Assembly: GCA_003695555.1 (NCBI GenBank) | Contig: RFIU01000018.1 | Location: 1 to 5,155 of the forward strand | DNA from: Alphaproteobacteria bacterium | GTDB taxonomy: Bacteria; Pseudomonadota; Alphaproteobacteria; Sphingomonadales; Rhodothalassiaceae | Length of the DNA: 5,155 bases | Reading direction: 5' to 3' | In this document: positions 1 through 5,155 of the stretch, piece after piece | How positions within the stretch are numbered: position 1 is the first letter of the stretch | Layout: each line of letters opens with the position of its first letter | Translations under genes and position numbers: made by a program | Notes under the pieces: generated by a model | What the model was told of the DNA's origin: nothing | The model's database searches: none | Seen by the model: only the letters and a program-made list of their open reading frames with translations

Positions 1-315
1 CCCGGCCGCGCCGGTCGCCAGCGCCCAGAAGAGCACCGCGGCCATCAGCACGCGGCGCGGGCCGTAGCGATCGACAAGAAAGCCGCCGATGAGCGTGGTG
101 GCCGCATAGCCGATGCCGAAGGCGCCGAGGACGAGGCCGCGCGCTGCATCATCCAGCCCCAGCTCGCGGGCGATCGGCACGATCGCATAGGAGATCGCCG
201 AACGATCAATGTAGTTGACGATCGCGATGGCGAACAGCAGCGTGACGACGAGCCAGCGGAAGCGGCCCGCCCGCGCGCGCCTGCCGACCGGTTCCGCCCT
301 CGCCCCGTCCACCAT
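1..315 (-). CDS. MFS transporter, N-terminal part (3' end outside window)
   Basis: This is the first 105 codons of a major facilitator superfamily permease; the reading frame is still open at the window edge. The ATG at 315 is preceded by GGGAG (plus-strand 323-327) with a 7-base spacer, which decides the start. A basic N-terminal tail (residues 1-20) leads into TM1 (about 20-37) ending in NYIDRSAIS, a signature commonly seen in anion:cation symporter (ACS) members for organic acids and sugar acids. TM2 spans about 60-79 and is followed by the loop 2-3 motif GGFLVDRYGPRR (77-88), the MFS G-x3-D-x2-G-x-R-R signature. TM3 begins at about 89. The protein would sit in the inner membrane and probably import an organic anion by proton symport. 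The substrate is unknown. It lies 174 bases downstream of the flavin reductase gene on the same strand, so co-transcription is possible but not shown. Confidence 0.88.
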   Translation of the reverse strand, partial: MVDGARAEPVGRRARAGRFRWLVVTLLFAIAIVNYIDRSAISYAIVPIARELGLDDAARGLVLGAFGIGYAATTLIGGFLVDRYGPRRVLMAAVLFWALATGAAG

Positions 316-489
316 CGATCCGCTCCCAAATCGCCACCTGCGCGGGGCTTCCCAGCCTTGTCCGCATATTCCGAAGCTTATCGTGAGCCCCCGCGGAGCG
401 GAAGAGGCGGAATGGTATGCCGGCGTCATGATGGCCGGTGGCCGGATGGTCGTCCCTGCGTGACCGGCCCCGCGGATCGCCGATGCACG
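316..489. other. spacer between flavin reductase stop and MFS start
   Basis: This is 174 bases of GC-rich DNA. The only site I can support is the ribosome binding site GGGAG (minus strand, 323-327) of the MFS gene. A short alternation of GGCC and CCGG near 433-447 can fold weakly but has no T run on either side, so I do not call a terminator. No convincing promoter hexamers were seen. The two flanking genes may therefore share a transcript. Confidence 0.4.
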
Positions 490-1038
490 TCAGGCCAGTT
501 CTCGGAACATCCCCTCATGAAAGGCGAGCGCGCGGCCCGGACGCGTGATGAGCCGTTCGACCCGGCCGATCAGGATGCGATGGTCGCCGCCCGGATGCAC
601 CGCCTCTCGCCGGCATTCGAAGACGGCGATCGCCCCCTCGACGATCGGCAGGCCGTGACGGCCGGCCCGCAAGGGGGCACCGGCGAAACGTTCCCGCTCT
701 TCGGCGAAGCGGCGCGCCAGCGGCTCCTGCGAAGCTTCCAGCACATTGACGGCGAAATGCGGGGATTCGAGAAAGGCCGGCAGCACGCTCGCGGATTCAG
801 CAAGGCTCCAGAGCACCAACGGGGGGTCGAGCGAAACGCTCGCGAAGCTGTTGACGGTCAGCCCCGCCGGTCGCGCATCGAGCCGCCCGCAGGTGACGAT
901 CGCCACCCCGGTCGGCCAGCGCCCGAGGGCATGCCGCAGCAGCCGGTGGCGTCGCTCGCCGGCCGGCAGATGCACCGCCGCTTCACCGCGCGCATCATCG
1001 GTGAACAGAAACTGCTGCTCGTCCTCGTCCCGGCTCAC
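490..1038 (-). CDS. flavin reductase family protein (HpaC-like FMN-binding split barrel)
   Basis: This encodes 182 residues, the usual length for the small reductase of two-component flavin monooxygenases. These enzymes use NAD(P)H to reduce free FMN or FAD in the cytoplasm and pass it to a partner oxygenase. The family pattern is clear: GRWPTGVAIVT (39-49), GLTVNSFASVSLDPPLVL (59-76, the flavin-binding loop and strand), FAVNVL (95-100), QEPLARRFA (104-112), FECR (139-142) and the GDH motif (150-152) followed by RILIGRV. The start is GTG at 1038, the only usual start codon in the open frame upstream, with GAGG 8 bases before it (plus 1047-1050). An internal GTG at codon 22 also precedes the conserved core, so the first 21 residues are uncertain. 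No oxygenase partner is in the window. The downstream neighbour is an MFS permease, which hints at a small catabolic cluster. The exact flavin and partner cannot be assigned. Confidence 0.9.
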   Translation of the reverse strand: MSRDEDEQQFLFTDDARGEAAVHLPAGERRHRLLRHALGRWPTGVAIVTCGRLDARPAGLTVNSFASVSLDPPLVLWSLAESASVLPAFLESPHFAVNVLEASQEPLARRFAEERERFAGAPLRAGRHGLPIVEGAIAVFECRREAVHPGGDHRILIGRVERLITRPGRALAFHEGMFRELA

Positions 1039-1112
1039 CTGCCCGTCCTCGCCTTCCCTTGCCGCTTTCCTGCGCGCAAAGCCGGGGGCGTGCCGGCGAT
1101 GCCGCGAAGCCT

Positions 1113-1141
1113 CACATAGAGGCCGCCGGCCGCACCGTAAA
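1113..1141 (-). promoter_or_regulatory. candidate promoter for flavin reductase gene
   Basis: On the minus strand TTTACG (plus 1136-1141) and TATGTG (plus 1113-1118) are separated by 17 bases, about 75 bases upstream of the GTG start. The match is four of six to TTGACA and three of six to TATAAT, so this is a weak prediction. It is the best pair I found in the 162-base gap between the flavin reductase and the membrane-protein gene upstream. Confidence 0.22.
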
Positions 1142-1200
1142 GTCTTTCGACGGAAGCCGGGCCCGAAAGGACGGCGTGCGGAAAGGATGGGACAGTGTGG

Positions 1201-1986
1201 TCAGGAATGTTCAGCGCCCTGATAAATTTGCTTATGGTCCCGGTAGAGGCTTTTCAACCGCTCGCTCGGCCTGCGCCCTTCGGGGAAAGCCTTATCGGCC
1301 GGCGATTCCAGGTGACCGACAAGGTACCATTTGTCCAGCATGCCAACGATTTCACAGAATGTACCATTGCGCCCCCCTTCGCTTCCGGCCGCAATGATAT
1401 GAATGAACTTCTCGAAACTGATGCTCATGACGTCCAAGTAGATCTTGCGAAAATATCGCTCGTCCGCCTTACCGTCGCTGATCGCGCCGCAAACACCTTC
1501 CAGAAAATTAAGAATATGGAAGATCGATTCGAGAACCGGCACGTCATCGATCGAACCGAAGCCATTCCGCCCGGTTGGACGCATCTTCTTTCTTTCCGAT
1601 CTGAGGCGGGGAACATCTTCCGGCTCCACCTTTCCAGAACTTCCCGGGTAGCGGGCCCAGACATTGTATTTATGATACTGATAGATTTCGTTCGCCCGCG
1701 TATGGGCGACGTGATCCATGATCACGCCGATACGCGACTGACGACGAGCATTGTATGCATTCACGATCCAGCCCGCCGTGCCGAGAAACGCGGCCGTCAT
1801 GAGAGGAAGCCGCGAAACGAGCGCTTCATGAAGCTCTTCCGGTCTTTTGTCCAAGTGGAAAGATAGATAGCCCATCACGCCCCCACCGGGACCGTTCCAG
1901 ATGAGGAAATAATAGGAGGTGAACAGGAGGAAGATGATCGCGTAGAAAAAGAGAAGCCACCCTTCATGCCGCCACCATTTGGCCAT
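1201..1986 (-). CDS. two-TM membrane protein, DUF4760-like
   Basis: This is a 261-residue protein of unknown function. A basic N-terminus (MAKWWRHEG) leads into a strongly hydrophobic TM1 (about 9-30). A short polar loop follows (31-60, probably periplasmic), then TM2 (about 61-78) ending in NARRQ, and a long cytoplasmic C-terminal domain. The stretch after TM2 (RQSRIGVIMDHVAHTRANEI) and the later LNFLEGVCGAISDGKADE (159-176) resemble the conserved pattern I recall for DUF4760 membrane proteins; this assignment is by eye. No catalytic motif is visible. The ATG at 1986 is the only usual start in the open frame before an in-frame TGA at 2059-2061, and it must be used to keep TM1. No Shine-Dalgarno sequence precedes it. 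Several 60-base lines count at about 43-57% G+C, far below the flanking genes (72-73% in sampled lines), suggesting horizontal acquisition. The neighbouring genes give no clue to its role. Confidence 0.8.
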   Translation of the reverse strand: MAKWWRHEGWLLFFYAIIFLLFTSYYFLIWNGPGGGVMGYLSFHLDKRPEELHEALVSRLPLMTAAFLGTAGWIVNAYNARRQSRIGVIMDHVAHTRANEIYQYHKYNVWARYPGSSGKVEPEDVPRLRSERKKMRPTGRNGFGSIDDVPVLESIFHILNFLEGVCGAISDGKADERYFRKIYLDVMSISFEKFIHIIAAGSEGGRNGTFCEIVGMLDKWYLVGHLESPADKAFPEGRRPSERLKSLYRDHKQIYQGAEHS

Positions 1987-2022
1987 GCTGAAGCATAGAG
2001 AGTGGCCGATGCGTCTGAGCCC

Positions 2023-2082
2023 GCCCCGTTCAAAGCACAGCCCACCGCCAAGCCCCGTTCAAAGCACAGCCCACCGCCAAGC
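2023..2082. repeat. 29-bp perfect tandem duplication (two copies plus 2 bases)
   Basis: Bases 2023-2051 are repeated exactly as 2052-2080, and the next two bases (GC) begin a third copy before identity is lost. The unit starts GCCCCGTTCAAAGCACAG and ends CACCGCCAA. It sits 36-94 bases upstream of the ATG of the two-TM protein gene. The length is not a multiple of three and no coding frame is supported here, so this is a leader or promoter-region duplication. The lack of any mismatch suggests it is recent. On the minus strand each copy carries TTGAAC, a possible -35-like hexamer. Confidence 0.95.
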
Positions 2083-2240
2083 AATGCGGGAACCGCAATG
2101 CCCACGAGGCCTGCATGAAACGACAAAATCAACACCCCTCCCCCAGGGAAATACCGCAGCAGGGGACATGGCAAGGGACTCTTCAGCCGCTCAAAGCCGA
2201 ATGACCGTGTTCTAGATATCTCCGCCTGCGGTCTTGCGAT

Positions 2241-2252
2241 ACATCATGATGT
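2241..2252. repeat. 12-bp perfect palindrome
   Basis: ACATCATGATGT reads identically on both strands. It lies about 255 bases upstream of the two-TM protein gene. A dimeric repressor could bind such a site, but the symmetry does not extend further, no second copy occurs in the window and no adjacent regulator gene is present. It may be chance. Confidence 0.3.
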
Positions 2253-2325
2253 CATTCTTTCTTACTGAGCTCATCGGAAAGGGGGGGGTGAATTCTCAAC
2301 CGATGGCTTGAACCAACATGGGACC

Positions 2326-2354
2326 ATAGTGCCCACAATGAAATGGAAGGTCAA
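2326..2354 (-). promoter_or_regulatory. candidate promoter pointing at the two-TM protein gene
   Basis: On the minus strand TTGACC (plus 2349-2354) is followed after exactly 17 bases by CACTAT (plus 2326-2331). The -35 matches five of six consensus bases and the -10 three of six. It is in an AT-rich stretch just downstream of the CtrA-like box. A transcript from here would have a leader of about 330 bases crossing the palindrome and tandem duplication before reaching the ATG at 1986. Confidence 0.33.
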
Positions 2355-2399
2355 GAAAAACTCTTCCCCTTCCTCGACTGTAAGTATGGCGGAAATTCA

Positions 2400-2415
2400 T
2401 TAACAATTCTTTAAC
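2400..2415. promoter_or_regulatory. CtrA-type binding site (TTAA-N7-TTAA-C)
   Basis: TTAACAATTCTTTAAC has the two TTAA half-sites exactly 7 bases apart with the trailing C, the consensus of the cell-cycle regulator CtrA in alphaproteobacteria. The local sequence is AT-rich in an otherwise GC-rich window, which makes a chance match somewhat more likely inside this gap. It sits about 45 bases upstream of the candidate minus-strand -35, not overlapping it, so direct activation of that promoter is not the classic arrangement. A GANTC methylation site (GACTC, 2177-2181) occurs in the same gap. Confidence 0.45.
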
Positions 2416-2509
2416 TCATTCTGACGCAACAGGCTTTCAGCGTATTGCAGAGCCGGCCGGACCCTTGCGACCGGAGACCCCCCACTTTGCGAGACGACCT
2501 CTCCACCCT

Positions 2510-3475
2510 TCAGTTCCCGCCCTGCGCAGGTTTCAGGCTGTCGTAGACGAAGCCGAGGAACTGTTCCGGCTTGATGAAGCGCTTGCCCCAGGTCGTGTCA
2601 TAGTCGGCCATCGGGCGGGCGGCGATCACCTCTTCGCGACTTTCACCCCGGGCGATCAGCGCACGCACCCGGTCGCGCGCGGCGACCAGCATGTCGCGAT
2701 AGGCCGTGAGGCCCTTGCGGTCGGTCAGCGGACCATGGCCGGGAATGATCCGCGTCTTCGGCCCGGCGATCGCGAGCGCCTTCTCGACGCCGGCGATCAT
2801 TCCGGCGAGATTGCCGCCCGAGCCGAGGTCGATGAAGGGATAGAAGCCGTTGAACATGATGTCGCCCATGTGCAGCACGTCGCTCTTCGTGAAATGAACG
2901 ATGACGTCGCCATCGGTATGGGCATGGGGAATGTGCCAGGCGCGCACCTCCTCGCCGTTCAGATGAAAGGCGACCTCGTCATTGAAGGTGACGAGGGGCA
3001 GCGCATCGCGCGGGGCGGCCGGCACATGCCGATCGAAAGCCTTCATGAACTGATCGGTGGAAAGGCGGCGATAGACATTGTCCTGCGCGACGATCACCGC
3101 CCCGGCCTTGCCGAAGTGCTCATTGCCGCCGGTATGATCGCCGTGCCAGTGGGTGTTGAGGACGAAGCGGATCGGCCGGTCCGAGATCGTCTTCACGGCG
3201 GCCTCGATCTTGGGGGTCAGCGGGGCGAACTGATCGTCGATCAGGATCACCGCTTCCGGCCCGGCGAAGACGCCGATATTGCCGCCGCGTCCGAAGAGCA
3301 CATGGACTTGCCCCTGAACGGGAACCGCCTTCACCTCGACGTCGGCCATCTCGTTCTGCTGCGCCTGAGCGCCACCCCCCCGCACGCCGACAAAGGCGAC
3401 GAGCAGCATCAGCCCTGCCGCCGCCCGCCACCGGCCGGCAAACGGCCGCCGTGCGCGGATTGCAAAAGATATCAT
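2510..3475 (-). CDS. exported MBL-fold metallo-hydrolase
   Basis: This is a 321-residue zinc hydrolase of the metallo-beta-lactamase superfamily. The signal peptide has a basic n-region with RARRPFAGRWR (7-17), an h-region (about 18-31) and an AQA cleavage site near 36-38; RRPF also loosely fits a Tat motif. The metal ligands are visible: THWHGDHTGGN (H109, H111, D113, H114), H186 in HAHTDGD, D205 in HMGD and H247 in IPGHGPL. The mature enzyme should be periplasmic. These features fit the broad GloB-like COG0491 group, whose members cleave thioesters, lactones, esters or beta-lactams; substrate is not predictable here. The start at 3475 has a GGGAGGG ribosome binding site 5 bases upstream and lies 12 bases after the acyl-CoA ligase stop, so the two are co-transcribed and probably translationally coupled. 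There is no evidence that it is a resistance beta-lactamase. Confidence 0.92.
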   Translation of the reverse strand: MISFAIRARRPFAGRWRAAAGLMLLVAFVGVRGGGAQAQQNEMADVEVKAVPVQGQVHVLFGRGGNIGVFAGPEAVILIDDQFAPLTPKIEAAVKTISDRPIRFVLNTHWHGDHTGGNEHFGKAGAVIVAQDNVYRRLSTDQFMKAFDRHVPAAPRDALPLVTFNDEVAFHLNGEEVRAWHIPHAHTDGDVIVHFTKSDVLHMGDIMFNGFYPFIDLGSGGNLAGMIAGVEKALAIAGPKTRIIPGHGPLTDRKGLTAYRDMLVAARDRVRALIARGESREEVIAARPMADYDTTWGKRFIKPEQFLGFVYDSLKPAQGGN

Positions 3476-3480
3476 GATGA

Positions 3481-3487
3481 CCCTCCC
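3481..3487 (-). promoter_or_regulatory. strong ribosome binding site of MBL hydrolase gene
   Basis: The minus strand reads GGGAGGG, 5 bases before the ATG at 3475 and directly abutting the TGA stop (3488-3490) of the upstream ligase gene. Ribosomes finishing the ligase would cover this site, which supports coupled translation. Confidence 0.8.
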
Positions 3488-5155
3488 TCATTGCCCGTCT
3501 TGCGATGCCCCGGTGCCGGACGAACCGCTGGCGCCGGCTCGGGACAGTTTGCCACCCTCCTTCGCGCCACCGCCATAGAGACTTTCGATGAGGTCGCGAT
3601 AACGCGCGATGATCTTGTGGCGGCGGACCTTCATCGTTGGGGTCATCATCTCGTTTTCGATCGTGAAGGGTTCGGCGAGCACCGCGAAGCGGCGCACCTT
3701 TTCGAGATTCGACAGTCGTTCATTGACCCGCCCGACCGCCGCATCGATCGCGGCACGCAGATCCGCGTCTTCGGTCAGCGTCTCGAGCGAACGCGGCTTG
3801 CCATGGGCGCGCGCCCATTCTGCCACCCATTCGGCATCCGGGACGATCAGCCCGACGAGATAGGGCTTCGCGTCACCATAGACCATCGCTTGGGCGATCT
3901 CGGGCTCCAATGCCAGCATGCCCTCGACCCGCTGCGGCGAGATGTTCTCGCCCTTGTCTAGGACGATGATGTCTTTCTTGCGATCGGTGATGACGAGGTG
4001 ACCGTCCTCGTCGATCTCGCCGATGTCGCCGGTATGCAGCCAGCCGCCTTCCAGCGCCCGGGCGGTCGCGGCCTCGTCATGCCAGTAGCCCTGCATGACG
4101 AGCTCGCCGCGCACCAGGATCTCGCCGTCCTCGGCGATGCGGACCTCGACGCTCTTCAAGGGCGGGCCGACGGTGTGGATCTTGGGGTTCCTCGGCCGGT
4201 TGACCGAAATGATCGGCGCTGATTCCGTCTGGCCATAGCCCTGGAGCAGCGGCAGGCCGAGGGCGACGAAGAACTCGCCGACCTCCGGGTTGAGCGGCGC
4301 CCCGCCCGACACCAGCGCCTTGATACGGCCGCCGAAGCGCTTGCGCACCCTGGCGCGCACCAGCCGGTCGAGGGCGAGATCCTCGAGCCGCTCGAGAAAG
4401 CCGAGAGATGACGGGTCATGAAACCGCCGCACGCCGAGGCGTATCGCCTTCTCGAACAGCTCGGCGCGGCGACCGCCGGCGCGCAGCAGCTGGCGGCTGA
4501 CCCTCTGACGCAGCATTTCGAACAGGCGCGGCACCACCACCATGATCGTCGGGTGCGCCTCCTCCATGTTGACGGCAAGCCGGTCGATGCCCTCCGCGTA
4601 CCAGATCTCGGCGCCGAGCGAGACCGGCAGCATCTGGCCTGCGGTATGCTCATAGGCGTGCGAGAGCGGCAGGAAGGACAGGAAGCGATGGCCCTTGAGG
4701 CCGATTTCGGCCAGCACGTCATGGGCATCCTCGCAATTGGCAAGAATGGCGCCATGCGAGAGCATCACCCCCTTCGGCGCCCCCCCGGTGCCCGAGGTAT
4801 AGATCAGGCAGGCGGTATCCTCGCGCGAGAGCGTCTCGGCACGCTCCTCGATTTCGGCAAGGTCCGCCGATTCGGCCGCCAGCGCCTCGTCCCAGTCGAT
4901 GAGGCGGGCGTTGATCGACTGATGGACCGCCGGATCCTCCATCGTGATGACGAATTCCATTGCATCCGACTGATGGGCGGCCGGCAGAAAGGCGCGGGCG
5001 AGCCGGCGGGTCGAGACGATCGCGCCCTTCGCGCCGCTGTTCTCGACGATGTGCTGATGGTCGCGCGTCGTGTTCGTCGTATAGGCGGGAACGGTGATGC
5101 CGCCCGCGGCCATGATCGCGAAATCGGCGATCAGCCACTCGGGCCGGTTCTCCGA
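3488..5155 (-). CDS. long-chain acyl-CoA synthetase (AMP-forming), 5'-truncated by window edge
   Basis: The frame is open to the window edge, giving 555 residues; the start lies outside. From comparison with ~600-residue relatives perhaps 50-70 N-terminal residues are missing. An ATG at 5113 is internal, because the preceding codons read SENRPEWLIADFAI, a conserved family segment. The product activates a fatty or other carboxylic acid to acyl-AMP and then acyl-CoA in the cytoplasm. Adenylation motifs, numbered from the window edge: P-loop YTSGTGGAPKG (119-129), FLPLSHAYEH (160-169), GYGQTES (306-312), TGD (375-377), TDRKKD with R392, and the C-terminal catalytic lysine K509 in TPTMKVRR. All key residues are intact. 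The P-loop has GG in place of the commoner TG. The protein ends in a low-complexity Gly/Ser tail (about 528-555). The layout fits the FAA1-like COG1022 branch; chain-length preference is unknown. It is the first visible gene of an operon with the MBL hydrolase. Confidence 0.93.
   Translation of the reverse strand, partial: SENRPEWLIADFAIMAAGGITVPAYTTNTTRDHQHIVENSGAKGAIVSTRRLARAFLPAAHQSDAMEFVITMEDPAVHQSINARLIDWDEALAAESADLAEIEERAETLSREDTACLIYTSGTGGAPKGVMLSHGAILANCEDAHDVLAEIGLKGHRFLSFLPLSHAYEHTAGQMLPVSLGAEIWYAEGIDRLAVNMEEAHPTIMVVVPRLFEMLRQRVSRQLLRAGGRRAELFEKAIRLGVRRFHDPSSLGFLERLEDLALDRLVRARVRKRFGGRIKALVSGGAPLNPEVGEFFVALGLPLLQGYGQTESAPIISVNRPRNPKIHTVGPPLKSVEVRIAEDGEILVRGELVMQGYWHDEAATARALEGGWLHTGDIGEIDEDGHLVITDRKKDIIVLDKGENISPQRVEGMLALEPEIAQAMVYGDAKPYLVGLIVPDAEWVAEWARAHGKPRSLETLTEDADLRAAIDAAVGRVNERLSNLEKVRRFAVLAEPFTIENEMMTPTMKVRRHKIIARYRDLIESLYGGGAKEGGKLSRAGASGSSGTGASQDGQ

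Larger units (their letters stand above)
1987..2509. other. 523-base intergenic region with several regulatory-looking elements
   Basis: This gap separates the hydrolase stop from the start of the two-TM protein gene. It is AT-richer than the flanks, with 43% G+C in 2341-2400 by count. I checked all frames on both strands. Only short unsupported ORFs occur, for example minus-strand ATG frames of 34 codons from 2400 and 20 codons from about 2274, none with a ribosome binding site. From right to left it holds a GC-rich segment after the hydrolase gene, a CtrA-like box, a possible promoter, a G8 run (2281-2288), a 12-bp palindrome, a 5-bp-stem hairpin at 2085-2097 and a 29-bp tandem duplication. 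A small RNA cannot be excluded, but no terminator supports one. Confidence 0.6.

Noticed and set aside
45..329. 94-codon minus-strand frame over the MFS start
   Set aside because: It is an out-of-frame Arg/Ser-rich shadow of the MFS frame, which has the ribosome binding site, TM segments and MFS motif.
358..1119. 253-codon plus-strand open frame over the flavin reductase gene
   Set aside because: It is antisense to a clearly recognised family member and contains no recognisable motif.
1144..1169. CTTTCG/CGAAAG inverted repeat just downstream of the two-TM gene as a terminator
   Set aside because: The stem is only 6 bp with a 14-base loop, and no T run follows it on the minus strand.
1195..1866. 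223-codon plus-strand frame
   Set aside because: It lies antisense to the two-TM protein gene, whose TM segments and charge pattern are coherent; the plus frame shows none.
1875..2174. 99-codon minus-strand frame with a hydrophobic N-terminus
   Set aside because: It needs a TTG start without a ribosome binding site, overlaps the two-TM protein gene out of frame, and reads the 29-bp repeat in two different frames, as expected for non-coding DNA.
2268..2400. small minus-strand ORFs of 34 and 20 codons (from 2400 and about 2274)
   Set aside because: Neither has a ribosome binding site or recognisable product; the first ATG overlaps the CtrA-like box and the length is within chance.
2445..2509. 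possible terminator after the hydrolase gene
   Set aside because: CCGG-rich stretches can pair weakly, but no stable stem followed by T residues is present.
2465..3961. 498-codon plus-strand open frame opposite the hydrolase and ligase genes
   Set aside because: It is antisense to two genes with complete catalytic motifs, runs across their junction, has a composition rich in R, D, H and G typical of a GC-rich shadow frame, and shows no domain.

Overview
The window looks like chromosomal DNA of a GC-rich alphaproteobacterium, possibly a sphingomonad-like one. The main genes have strong third-position G/C bias, with hand-counted 60-base lines near 72-73% G+C. A sequence matching the CtrA consensus (TTAA-N7-TTAA) lies in the largest gap. 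The lineage is an inference from composition, protein style and this one motif; no rRNA or other marker gene is present.

All five supportable genes are on the minus strand, so transcription runs from high to low coordinates. In that order they are: a 5'-truncated long-chain acyl-CoA synthetase (AMP-forming ligase, 5155-3488); an exported metallo-beta-lactamase-fold hydrolase (3475-2510), 12 bases downstream with a strong ribosome binding site abutting the ligase stop; a 523-base gap; a two-TM membrane protein resembling the DUF4760 group (1986-1201); a short-chain flavin reductase of the HpaC type (1038-490); and the first 105 codons of an MFS transporter (315-1), which runs off the window.

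The ligase and hydrolase form a convincing, probably translationally coupled operon. A periplasmic hydrolase beside a cytoplasmic acyl-activating enzyme would fit release of a carboxylic acid and its CoA activation, but the substrate cannot be read from sequence. The flavin reductase and MFS gene may form a second catabolic unit; the oxygenase a flavin reductase normally serves is not in the window.

The middle segment, about 1201-2460, differs from its flanks. Sample 60-base lines fall to about 43-57% G+C, the gene there has no recognisable metabolic role, and the gap upstream of it holds a perfect 29-bp tandem duplication, a 12-bp palindrome, a G8 run and the CtrA-like box. It reads as an accessory insertion between two housekeeping or catabolic blocks. 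No recombinase, transposase, tRNA, att-site pair, CRISPR array or insertion-sequence end was found. Nothing here can be called a new system outright; the central insert is the most open question.
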